Below, piece by piece: positions 22,617 through 31,607 of a stretch of 34,588 bases of DNA. The position numbers and the translations under genes were made by a program. The notes under the pieces are model-generated. The model searched no databases and was not told where the DNA came from. It was given only the letters and a program-made list of their open reading frames with translations. Positions within the stretch are counted from its first letter, which is position 1; each line of letters starts with the position of its first letter. This stretch comes from Methylococcaceae bacterium (GTDB lineage Bacteria > Pseudomonadota > Gammaproteobacteria > Methylococcales > Methylococcaceae), in NCBI GenBank assembly GCA_902812445.1, contig CADDZF010000014.1, positions 1 to 34,588 on the forward strand, in the 5' to 3' direction.

Positions 22617-24263
22617 CTATAGCAGCACTATGTGACGCACCGTGAGCGGTGGAAACGTATAGTTGAGACCATTGTTATCGACTTTTGTCGATCCTAGCTC
22701 CACAATTTCTGATCCATCAGGGCCAAACCCGTATGATGTAGCACTATTACAGTGCTTCGCTGATTGGATCTCGATTGACGCCGACAGTTCGCGGTCGAAA
22801 CTCTTGTTGATCGCGATCACGTGCAAACGTCCCTCATCGTCGAGGGAGGCATAAACCGAGCTGTTCTCGTAGTCAGTGGTCGTACAGGCAACTGCCGTGT
22901 CGCCGAAGGTCGAATTCATGCCGTCATAGTTGCGGTAGATCCGGAACGCCGCAGCGATGTAGTCGTCGACGGTGAAGAAATAGTTCGCCGCATACACGCC
23001 GTGTTGTCCGAAGATCCCGAGCACATCTGCTTGAGCGATGCCTCCTGAGATGTCGTGCCGGCCTCCGAAACTGTACTCGGTGATTGCGAGCTTCGTCTCC
23101 GGATAGAAATCATCGATCGCGCGCTGCAGCTTTGGTATCAGCTCGAGCGAGCGGCCGTCAGTGAACCCGTTCCCTTCCTTGGTGATCCAACTCGTCTCGA
23201 TGAATTTTGGATCCCAGAGGCTACGCGGCGCCTGCACCCGCTTCTGCTCGCTCGATACAGCCTCGTCGTCGGGATAGTAATGCACCGATAAAACATCGAG
23301 TAGCCTCGTCTTTGATTCCTTGGAGGCAACCCGCATCCGGTCGAGATAAGCGTTCACCCAGGTCATCCGGTTGTAGCGGTAGCTATCGCCGGTGTTTTTT
23401 GTCAGATACGGCTCGCGATTGTATATCCCCCAGTCCGACGGTTGGTGAAGGGTTCCATCGAAGACGCTCCAGAAACTGTAGAACTCGCCGTATCCCCACA
23501 TCGCCGGTCCATAGATCTTGGCAGCTGGGTCTATCCGCCGCACCACCCTCGCTAGTGCAATGTTCCGTTCGAGGACCTCGTCACAGGTTGCAAACTCCGA
23601 GTGCAGCCGCGGATGAGTGCCCGCACCCTTCGGAAAATGATGCCACAATCCCGGCTCGTTGTCGATCTCGTAGGCCTTGATCCCAGTCGGGGTGCTTGCG
23701 CTTCCATAGACATCAATAAGGAAGTTGATCTCTTCATCGACATAAACCTTGTCATCCTCAAGATCGGGAATTTGCAACAGGGACTTGGGGGAGCCCGGCT
23801 TATCGAAAACCACCTCCTTCCAACGCGGCGATGGAGCAGCCTCATCAAGCGCCACGGAGCCATCCTCGTCGGCAGCGACATAGCCCGCTGCCGGAAGTTG
23901 CAAGAGCGTATAGGCACCCAGGTTCAGTGAGTGGTTGTGGAAAGTCGTCAGCGCTGCACCGGGATCATAGGGAGGCGAACCGGCGCCGGTGATGAACGAC
24001 TGGAAGTTATTGCTCGAATGGTTGTCGTCGGCGCCGGAGTTCGAGAAACCGTTCTCCCAGTTGTAGCTGGTCATCGTATTTCCACCTAGGCGCCGGCTGG
24101 TGATGTTCAGTCCTGGTTCGTGGTTATCCAACCCTACCTTCCATTCTAGAGCTTGCCATTCGCTGTCGTATACGTAGGCGTTGATGCCGTAGATCAGCCG
24201 GCTGATCGGCGAGGTCTGTTTGGTGTCAATGGATATCGTCACCTCGATTGCATGTGCGCCCAT
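22617..24263 (-). CDS. Glycoside hydrolase family 44-like enzyme (endoglucanase/xyloglucanase type), no signal peptide
   Basis: SRRLGGNTMTSYNWENGFSNSGADD, AGYVAADEDGSV, IDNEPGLWHHFPKGAGTHPRLH (acid/base Glu), LLDVLSVHYYPD, LAITEYSFGGRHDISGGIAQADVLGIFG (nucleophile Glu), NYDGMNSTFGDTAV, TFPPLTVRHIVLL. Start at ATG 24263, 2 nt after the upstream stop. Confidence 0.88.
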   Translation of the reverse strand: MGAHAIEVTISIDTKQTSPISRLIYGINAYVYDSEWQALEWKVGLDNHEPGLNITSRRLGGNTMTSYNWENGFSNSGADDNHSSNNFQSFITGAGSPPYDPGAALTTFHNHSLNLGAYTLLQLPAAGYVAADEDGSVALDEAAPSPRWKEVVFDKPGSPKSLLQIPDLEDDKVYVDEEINFLIDVYGSASTPTGIKAYEIDNEPGLWHHFPKGAGTHPRLHSEFATCDEVLERNIALARVVRRIDPAAKIYGPAMWGYGEFYSFWSVFDGTLHQPSDWGIYNREPYLTKNTGDSYRYNRMTWVNAYLDRMRVASKESKTRLLDVLSVHYYPDDEAVSSEQKRVQAPRSLWDPKFIETSWITKEGNGFTDGRSLELIPKLQRAIDDFYPETKLAITEYSFGGRHDISGGIAQADVLGIFGQHGVYAANYFFTVDDYIAAAFRIYRNYDGMNSTFGDTAVACTTTDYENSSVYASLDDEGRLHVIAINKSFDRELSASIEIQSAKHCNSATSYGFGPDGSEIVELGSTKVDNNGLNYTFPPLTVRHIVLL

Positions 24264-24265
24264 AA

Positions 24266-24918
24266 CTATCCACCTGGGCGATCGCACATTGGAATAATCG
24301 AGCACCCGCATTGATCCACGCCGCCAGGTTTCATGATCGCCAAGACAGCGCGGTGCCGCTCGATGCCATGTGGCTTAACCGGCTCACTGTAGTCTCCTTT
24401 CCGGGGCCACTCGATGTCGCCGGTCGCGACCCGCGCGGGAATTAGCCAATAATCGCCGGTTCGGTAATTGCCGCCCGGCTGGAACTGAACGTTTATCCCA
24501 CGCTCTATAGCGATCCATCCGTCCATGCCGCTCGCCTCCGTGACCAAGAGGGTGCCGTCATCCCGTACGTCGTCGTTCTGGTCCCAACGCCGTAGCATGG
24601 TGCATTTTGAGAATCTACCCTCGGAGCCTTTCTTTACTTTGAGTAGGACGATCCGGCGCGTAGGGTCAATATGTTGCACTCGCGCCAAAGGCTCTGCGCG
24701 TTGAGCTAACTCAAATTCCTTACTTGTCAATTCGACCCAGTCCCCCTGAGATAAGCCGGAACGACGGTCTCGTCCTAGAGTCTCCAACTCGATCGTCAAC
24801 GTGCTCTCTAGAGACTCACTCCCGCCTGCCTCACTCGCAACGCTCAAGATCCGAAAGACGACTGAGCCATTTTCTCTTGACCACTTGAAGGTTGGTGGAC
24901 TTTTTTTGTCGCCGACTA
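24266..24918 (-). CDS. DUF6519-type CIS-associated protein, C-terminal part (-1 frame relative to N-terminal part)
   Basis: SPPTFKWSRENGSVVFRILSVASEAGG...ETLGRDRRSGLSQGDWVELTSKEFELAQRAEPLARVQHIDP...YRTGDYWLIPARVATGDIEWPRKGDY. Confidence 0.7.
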
Positions 24919-25707
24919 CCCCCCAGCGTGGATCTCGATCCGATACAACTGGTTCTCAAGCCCGCGATATGCGGCCTCCGCTGCAATGGTGCACGGGTCA
25001 ACTTCATTGGCGGTTTTCTTTGCCACTGCGCGCATCTGTGGAATAGCGAGGTCTAGAGTGTCGAGCACGGCCTGCGCGTTCTCACAACCGATACCAGCCT
25101 TTAAAGCTTCGAGAGCAACTGTAGCTTCCGTAATATACGTCTTGAGCATAGTAGTTTCAGGATCGCCGAGTGGTTTGCGTTTTTGCAGAGCCGATATGAC
25201 GCGGTTCACAGTGACAGCCGCCCAATCGCTTGAAGCCACACGCACCTGCCACGCGATTTGCAATCGTGACGCGGTATCCCGACCTCCCAACGCCACTTCG
25301 CGAAGGCTCGGCATTTCCCAGGGGCTGACATGACGCTCCAAACATTCGATGTAAATTGCAGCACCGTCCGATAGCTTGAACACGTCCTCGTACTCGGGTA
25401 CCGGCCACATCGGCTGCGTTGTATAAGTGCACGGAGCCTCGTTCTCACATAGGATGCCATCGATATAATAATGACCTTCAGTGATTCGGAAATCTTCGTT
25501 GGTATCTTCCATCGATTTGATAGTGAAACCCGTCCCAGCTCGCCAGCGCTTCCCGACCAAATCGACGATTAAGGTGCGCAGGAAGTGGTGATAGATTCTG
25601 CCTTGCTCATTAAGATCTGCCTCGCACAGTACCCGCCCTTGCAGATGCAGCACCTGGCTAAAATGCAGCGTGGGATCGAAAGTCAGACGTGAAAAGTCTC
25701 CGTTCAT
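24916..25707 (-). CDS. DUF6519-type CIS-associated protein, N-terminal part
   Basis: MNGDFSRLTFDPTLHFSQVLHLQGRVLCEADLNEQGRIYHHFLRTLIVDLVG...YYIDGILCENEAPCTYTTQP...YRGLENQLYRIEIHAGG-stop. Confidence 0.75.
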   Translation of the reverse strand: MNGDFSRLTFDPTLHFSQVLHLQGRVLCEADLNEQGRIYHHFLRTLIVDLVGKRWRAGTGFTIKSMEDTNEDFRITEGHYYIDGILCENEAPCTYTTQPMWPVPEYEDVFKLSDGAAIYIECLERHVSPWEMPSLREVALGGRDTASRLQIAWQVRVASSDWAAVTVNRVISALQKRKPLGDPETTMLKTYITEATVALEALKAGIGCENAQAVLDTLDLAIPQMRAVAKKTANEVDPCTIAAEAAYRGLENQLYRIEIHAGG

Positions 25708-25716
25708 AGCCCCTCC

Positions 25717-28389
25717 TCAGGAAGCGAAAAGCACCGCTGCCACTGTGCTCGCTGGCACGTATTCATCGAGGCGTTTCGTTAGAAGCGCCAGGCGCTGGGG
25801 TTCAAAAAGATCGTGACAGACTCCCATCTCGGATTCGTCGTCCGCACCGCGTTTTATCTCGTCAGTCACACATTCGCTCAACCGCAAATAAGCCGGTGTG
25901 CCATAGCGTAGGCTGTCGAAATACGGTGCGACGCGGATGAGAGCCTCCGCTGTGAGCCTTTCTCGCATGGCGTCGCGCTCAGCCACCGTGACTGGCCGGT
26001 GAACGGCCTCAAGCTTCTTCTCAACCTCGGACGGAACCCCAGCCAGCACACCATCCGGTTGGCAGTGGTGGCGACGCGGGGTGCGAGAATCGTGAGGAAC
26101 GAATGAAAAGCGCACGCAGCCTTTCTGTCGGCGGGCAACGCGCACATGGCCGGTAAAGATGCTGTTTTCGGCTAGCCGGAGGATATGCGCGAGAACTGAG
26201 CCTACGATGGTACTACGCGCGATCGTCACATCGGCGTAAGCGATCCCGGACGTACCACTACCGATCGCGGTGCGTTCGTGTGATGTCGCATCGATAATGC
26301 TGTCACACACTACTATGCGCGTAGGCTCACGCACAGCTCCATCCGAGTTGACCTGGATAGCACCCACGATACTTGAATCGATGACGACGCGCGCCGTGGT
26401 GTTTTCAAGCAGGATACTCGCCTCAGCTGGCCGCCGAGGCTCGCAATCGCAGTGTAACGTCCAGCCCGGCACGAGAGTGGTGTGACGAAAAACGACCTCG
26501 CACAGATCTCCAGTCTTCTCGGGTTCGCCATCCGAAGACGAACCGGATGGCTCCTCGATGTCAGTGGCACCACTGATGTCAACTCCGCGACCGGCAATTA
26601 GCACACCATCAATAACAACCCGTGAACCGCTCCCTCCTCGTATCGAGATCGAATCGGATCCGCCTGCGCTTTTGTCGGATAGCCAAATCACTGGCCGTGT
26701 CCGATTCGCCGCCACCAACCACACCGCTTCACCCGCATTGAGTGCGAACCCGATCCGCCCCTTGTATATGCCGCTTACCTTCAACTCTATGACTAATGCT
26801 CGCTCTCGTGTCTTTTCCGAGTCTTTCAATCCCAGTTTTGATTCGGGTAGCGCACGCCAATCTTGAAAGGCGGCGTCAATGGAATCGAACCAGGGCGCCT
26901 CCGGTTTCTTTAACCCAGGATCCACATAGTAGCGTGTCACCTTATCTGGTAATGCGGGTAGAGGACTCTCATACTCGCCACCACCGATCTCATGCACGAA
27001 CCCGTAACGGTAACTAACCAACACGCCGTTTCTAGGCACCTGGCTCTTGGGAAATACGATTCGCCCCAGTTTTGGGTCAACTGCGATCTTATTCTTTGGG
27101 ATCTTATACGACCAATCGGACAGATCGGCCGGAATGACACTATTGGCTGGGATTGGCTGTACACTATCCCTCCTAGGCCAATTGGGTGCGTAAACCGCCA
27201 AGCTTTTGCCTTCCCCATACAGCGTTTCCGTCGCAGTTATGTATGCCGATGGCTTAGCGTCAAATAGCATGCTACCTGCGATTGATGTTGCATCCCGGAT
27301 GATTTTCTGTTTTTGTTCCTGTGACAAGCGAGACTCGTCAGGAAGGGGATTCAACTGCTTCTTGAGAGCGGTCAGCGTTTTACCACTAATTAACTCGTTC
27401 TCTGCCTTATCAACAACTCTTTTTCCGTTAGCGTCGAAGATACGCATTTGTAGGTGGGTACCGACGAGAGCGACGATAACCAAATTGCGACCCTCGTTCG
27501 GTAGGCCATCAGCTGCATCAACTGACAGCAAACGGAGGTTATATCCGTCAATTGGTTTCCCTTCGAGCGCTCGGCGGCGAATGGGCACCGGTAGGTTGGC
27601 TTCGTCGGCCAAGGAGGTCGCATCACGCTCCGGCTCCGGCAAACGATAGAGCGGCGTATCATTGCCGAGCACCGAGAACGTGTAACAGTGGAGACCCTCG
27701 TCTTCACGGCAATATGCAGAGGTCTTCGTGACCGTATAAGGCTTGATGCGGAACACGAACAGACCAACGTTCGGTATATTGTGGTGACCTGGCGACTCCT
27801 CGCTGCTGATCCGCCGCATATCGGCCAGGTGGCCCGAAGTATCGAAGGGAGTATCCAGCAGCTCCAGGCGCGTCGCGTCGCGTACATCGACTGTTGCAGT
27901 CCGGGTAAGCTGTCGGTGATCCAGGTGCTGGCTTACCGCGAGCAATCGATAAAACTCGACGGCACGCGCCGGCCAGTTCGCCACGTCCTGCGCCAACTCT
28001 TCAAGCAGCCATAGCGTGCCCTTGCGCCGGCGGTGCGCGATAAGATTCGCTACCTCCCGCCTCGGGGCGACCACTTGCGCCAGACGCCGCCCACTGACCG
28101 TGCCGCGGTCCCCGGCTGGCCCGGGCAGCATGTCGTAACCCAACAGATCGCCGATATAAGGCACCACCCAGTCGTCACAGGTTTCGATGAACCAGTTGTC
28201 GTACATTCGAACAAAGTCGCGTTCGATCAGGCGTGCCTGTGCGCCTATGATAGCCATTAGTTCCTGAAGCGCACCTTCCTGGCGCTCGACACCAGTTTGC
28301 TCGTCCGGAAACCGGATACCAGTCTGTGCATCCCGCAGCCGGATATAGGCTGGAAGCAGATCGTAAAGGGCGTCTTTATCCGCAAACAT
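25717..28389 (-). CDS. Phage tail protein of contractile-injection-system type (gpI-like N-terminus, beta-helix-like C-terminal half)
   Basis: MFADKDALYDLLPAYIRLRDAQTG...LQELMAIIGAQARLIERDFVRMYDNWFIETCDDWVVPYIGDLLGY; C-terminus GCVRFSFVPHDSRTPRRHHCQPD...TDEIKRGADDESEMGVCHDLFEPQRLALLTKRLDEYVP. Confidence 0.8.
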   Translation of the reverse strand: MFADKDALYDLLPAYIRLRDAQTGIRFPDEQTGVERQEGALQELMAIIGAQARLIERDFVRMYDNWFIETCDDWVVPYIGDLLGYDMLPGPAGDRGTVSGRRLAQVVAPRREVANLIAHRRRKGTLWLLEELAQDVANWPARAVEFYRLLAVSQHLDHRQLTRTATVDVRDATRLELLDTPFDTSGHLADMRRISSEESPGHHNIPNVGLFVFRIKPYTVTKTSAYCREDEGLHCYTFSVLGNDTPLYRLPEPERDATSLADEANLPVPIRRRALEGKPIDGYNLRLLSVDAADGLPNEGRNLVIVALVGTHLQMRIFDANGKRVVDKAENELISGKTLTALKKQLNPLPDESRLSQEQKQKIIRDATSIAGSMLFDAKPSAYITATETLYGEGKSLAVYAPNWPRRDSVQPIPANSVIPADLSDWSYKIPKNKIAVDPKLGRIVFPKSQVPRNGVLVSYRYGFVHEIGGGEYESPLPALPDKVTRYYVDPGLKKPEAPWFDSIDAAFQDWRALPESKLGLKDSEKTRERALVIELKVSGIYKGRIGFALNAGEAVWLVAANRTRPVIWLSDKSAGGSDSISIRGGSGSRVVIDGVLIAGRGVDISGATDIEEPSGSSSDGEPEKTGDLCEVVFRHTTLVPGWTLHCDCEPRRPAEASILLENTTARVVIDSSIVGAIQVNSDGAVREPTRIVVCDSIIDATSHERTAIGSGTSGIAYADVTIARSTIVGSVLAHILRLAENSIFTGHVRVARRQKGCVRFSFVPHDSRTPRRHHCQPDGVLAGVPSEVEKKLEAVHRPVTVAERDAMRERLTAEALIRVAPYFDSLRYGTPAYLRLSECVTDEIKRGADDESEMGVCHDLFEPQRLALLTKRLDEYVPASTVAAVLFAS

Positions 28390-28401
28390 GGCGCACGTCC
28401 A

Positions 28402-29943
28402 TTATGTGATTAAGTTGAGCACGAGTGTGCCGGTCACGTCGGGCACAAGAAACGCGATCTGTGCGGGCAGAAAGCGCGGTTTGCGCTCTGATTCCTTATT
28501 CCGCCGTTTTGCACGTTCCGGATCGTCGGCAGCGAGGATGGCAGGCATGCTCGGGACAACGGTCGAAGGACCGAGCTTCTTAACAGCCGCATCAAGCGCT
28601 TCTGGATCTCGCAGCTCCGTCTCACTGATCCCACCGAAGATGTCGATATCGACCCGGTCCACTCCAGGGGTTGCCTGCATCACCGCAATGGCTTCAGACA
28701 GGAAAGCCGGGCGCCCGAGTCCGCGTTTCTCGAACGAGAACTCCTCGAACAGACGCCGACGGAGCTGATCTTTGATGTCCCATTCCGCATCTGGTTTGAT
28801 TGCGACCTTTGCCTGGAGCACTAGGGCGACAAGCTCCCGTACCTCGATCACCACGGGAAAAGCTGGATCGCCATACTGTTGATAGGCCGCTTCCAGGGTG
28901 GTGAGTAGAACTCCCTCAGGATCAAGCGGGATATTGTCAACTCCTGCAACGGTCATATGCACAAGCTCGTAGGACCCATTGGTGAGCTTCCGCGCATTGG
29001 CATGGCCAATCCCGGCGAAACGGCGCGCAAAGGCGGCATAATCGGGAACCGATAGCAGCCGAGATATGGGCGACAAACTCTGTGCCGCGAGCGGCGTGTT
29101 GCGCCGAATCCGTTCCGGCCCGTCGCGTTCCGCGCCTCCACTCGCACGCAACGGATTAATGACACCGTTGACGCCAAGGTACCGGGACGTGAGCAGACTG
29201 ATCTGCTCGGCGCGCACGTTACCCGCAGCGCCGATGCCCACACGATAGGTCGCGCGAACATTTTCTTGTCCACTCGGTAGTCGCGCTCCCCTGACTCCGT
29301 CGCCAAAGGTCAAGATTGCGGTCCCTGTTTCGTCCACTGTGACTTCGTATACCCGCTCTTCCCCAGTAGCATCGAGTAGCGAATCGACCCGGGTGTAGCG
29401 CACACCGTTGACACGAACGGTCTCAGTGCCCAGTACACCGCTGGTGGTCGGCGCCGGAACATAGGTGAGGGGCGGACGTTTTAACGCAAAGCGTGCAAAA
29501 GGCACTGAGGCATTGCTGGAGCCCAACACTTCGGGCACCGTTTCACCGTGCGAGGCTTTAGCCACATTGCCGTACAGCTTTACTGTGGAGCGCTTGTAAG
29601 AATAAGCAAGCGGCTTGTGGAGGGTTATAAATGTGTGTGGGGTGTCTCCTGGGCTTGAACCGTCGGGCCGTTGCTCTACCCCGCTGATCATTGCGAGCTC
29701 GCTGCTGCGAATACCGGGCAGAGATAACTCGTTTTTGTCCTTAATATCGGTGCGCTCACCAGAAACGACGATCCAGCGTCCGGCCTCGAGGCCGTCGTAA
29801 AGCCCGTCCAGCTGGATTTCCTTGCCCGCAATATCATCTTCGATTATGTCTCCAGCCATCTCGACTGGCTCGCTCTGGACAAAGTACACCGTGTTACGCA
29901 AGTAATTCAGATGTTCGTTTGTCCGCAGGGATGCAGCTGACAT
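28402..29943 (-). CDS. Putative baseplate assembly protein (baseplate J-like), C-terminal half
   Basis: VLTFGDGVRGARLPSGQENVRATYRVGIGAAGNV-type motif, SRYLGVNGVINPLRASGGAERDGPERIRRNTPLAAQSLSPISRLLSVPDYAAFARRFAGI. Confidence 0.85.
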   Translation of the reverse strand: MSAASLRTNEHLNYLRNTVYFVQSEPVEMAGDIIEDDIAGKEIQLDGLYDGLEAGRWIVVSGERTDIKDKNELSLPGIRSSELAMISGVEQRPDGSSPGDTPHTFITLHKPLAYSYKRSTVKLYGNVAKASHGETVPEVLGSSNASVPFARFALKRPPLTYVPAPTTSGVLGTETVRVNGVRYTRVDSLLDATGEERVYEVTVDETGTAILTFGDGVRGARLPSGQENVRATYRVGIGAAGNVRAEQISLLTSRYLGVNGVINPLRASGGAERDGPERIRRNTPLAAQSLSPISRLLSVPDYAAFARRFAGIGHANARKLTNGSYELVHMTVAGVDNIPLDPEGVLLTTLEAAYQQYGDPAFPVVIEVRELVALVLQAKVAIKPDAEWDIKDQLRRRLFEEFSFEKRGLGRPAFLSEAIAVMQATPGVDRVDIDIFGGISETELRDPEALDAAVKKLGPSTVVPSMPAILAADDPERAKRRNKESERKPRFLPAQIAFLVPDVTGTLVLNLIT

Positions 29944-29969
29944 AGATGCTTCTCCGTTTGCCCCATTAC

Positions 29970-31607
29970 TTACTTCACGACCACGGGTAGCTCATCCCCG
30001 GTGTCAGGTTCTACGAGATCAAGTCTTGTCACCTTACCGTTGACGGTGTAGTTCCCCCGTGGGACTGTCTGACTAGAGCGCACACGTGCGAAGCGCACCA
30101 AGCGATCAGGACTGATCGTTGTCACGTCATCTCGCGCCACAGTGACGAACCAAGGTGTATCTACAATGGCGAAGCTATCCGCGGTAATCGTGTCGGCCAC
30201 CGTTTCGAGAAATGCAGTACCCTTATCGATGTCCTCAAGTAACCATTCGGTCAGCCGGAACCTATCACCGGCACCAGACATCTTTGGAGGTGCAACCGCC
30301 CCGAACGGGCTCGACACGGTCCGCAATAGATACACAGACGGCGCAGTTGCCGGTACAGCATTTGCTGGCAATGCATCCAAGGCTTGATAAAGCGTGTCTT
30401 GAAGGATCGGTGTTATTGACTGCATCAATCCGAAGCGCTTGTCTCCCTTGGAGCCCAGTCCGTCTTTGGCTTCTTGGGACAGGAACTTTCCTGAATTGAG
30501 TTGGCGCGCCGGCGCCGCTTGAAGCCTTACGAGAACGTCGTCGAGCGAGGTTGCTTCCAATGTTTTGGTGGCAGGCAGCTTGGAGCCAGCAATTTTCTCG
30601 AAGATGTCTGAACACGCCTCCGCGAACTGCCTCACTATCTCGTCCCCCGTATGAGCGAGTTGGTCGCAGTGCTCTTTTGCGTCCCGAGCGCTATCGTTAC
30701 CCAGCAACGAGGAAGTAACAACAGCCAAAAGCTCCCTAAGTTTCGCGGTAGTGTCATCGTTCCCCGCTGCCGGTAGGGTAGCTTGGATTTTGTCCGTGAG
30801 GTTGACGAGCTTCTCGGCCAGCTTGTTGCTGAACCCCGCCCTGGGCTTAAGCGTCAACTCGACATAACCCTGCTCGATGTTGAGCTTCGAGCTCAGAACC
30901 TCACGCACGACCTGCTGACCCGGTTGCATGCCGAATACGAACAGCACACGCTCCCCCGGCCGTACCACTAACGTCGTATCCGTCAGCCTGATCGTCGGAC
31001 GCATCAGTGCATTGACTCGATCAATCAGCGGGGGTCGGGTCTGGCGTGGCTTCATCTCGCTCCACTCGGCGCGCGCCGACAATACCTCGTCGGTCTCGAA
31101 GGTCTGCATCTTCTCACCCGGCAAGGGGACCGTCTGCGCCTTGGCCCCGATGGGAATATCGACAGGCGCTGCTGAGGGATCGAGGAGATAGGCCAGGTGC
31201 ACGGTCGCCGCCACCCCTGGTCGGGGCTTGAAGCCCACGAGCGACGCCAGCTCGCGAAGCGACCGCTCGTCCGTAGCCGTGCGCAAATAACCTTCGTTCG
31301 TGAGGCGCTCACGATAGAACGTCAACACATCCGCGACGACCGACCACGCATCCAGCAATGCGATAGTCGCATCGGACGGGTCCCTCGTGCCCAATGCTTG
31401 CAGCAGGGGCGCTTCGTGTGAAGTGAGTCGGCGGATAGCGTCATCAAAGAACGTGCGGTAATCACCGATGCGTGTCGCTAGCGCCGTCAATCCTGGGCGA
31501 TTGCTCGGCGGTGCCAGCTGATCGGCGCTTGTACCGGAACAGCGCTGGCACTCGCACGATTCTGTGCAGATGCCACAACCGGAGTTACAACCCTGTGCGC
31601 AGCTCAT
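29970..31607 (-). CDS. Putative baseplate assembly protein, N-terminal half, with Cys-rich leader
   Basis: MSCAQGCNSGCGICTESCECQRCSG...DATIALLDAWSVVADVLTFYRERLTNEGYLRTATDERSLRELASLVGFKPRPGVAATVHLAY. Confidence 0.82.
   Translation of the reverse strand: MSCAQGCNSGCGICTESCECQRCSGTSADQLAPPSNRPGLTALATRIGDYRTFFDDAIRRLTSHEAPLLQALGTRDPSDATIALLDAWSVVADVLTFYRERLTNEGYLRTATDERSLRELASLVGFKPRPGVAATVHLAYLLDPSAAPVDIPIGAKAQTVPLPGEKMQTFETDEVLSARAEWSEMKPRQTRPPLIDRVNALMRPTIRLTDTTLVVRPGERVLFVFGMQPGQQVVREVLSSKLNIEQGYVELTLKPRAGFSNKLAEKLVNLTDKIQATLPAAGNDDTTAKLRELLAVVTSSLLGNDSARDAKEHCDQLAHTGDEIVRQFAEACSDIFEKIAGSKLPATKTLEATSLDDVLVRLQAAPARQLNSGKFLSQEAKDGLGSKGDKRFGLMQSITPILQDTLYQALDALPANAVPATAPSVYLLRTVSSPFGAVAPPKMSGAGDRFRLTEWLLEDIDKGTAFLETVADTITADSFAIVDTPWFVTVARDDVTTISPDRLVRFARVRSSQTVPRGNYTVNGKVTRLDLVEPDTGDELPVVVK

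Noticed and set aside
24902-24908. A7 run (minus strand) as a programmed -1 slippery site in the DUF6519 gene
   Set aside because: It lies downstream of the in-frame TAG, so a ribosome in the first ORF never reaches it; only the G6 run could rescue the frame.
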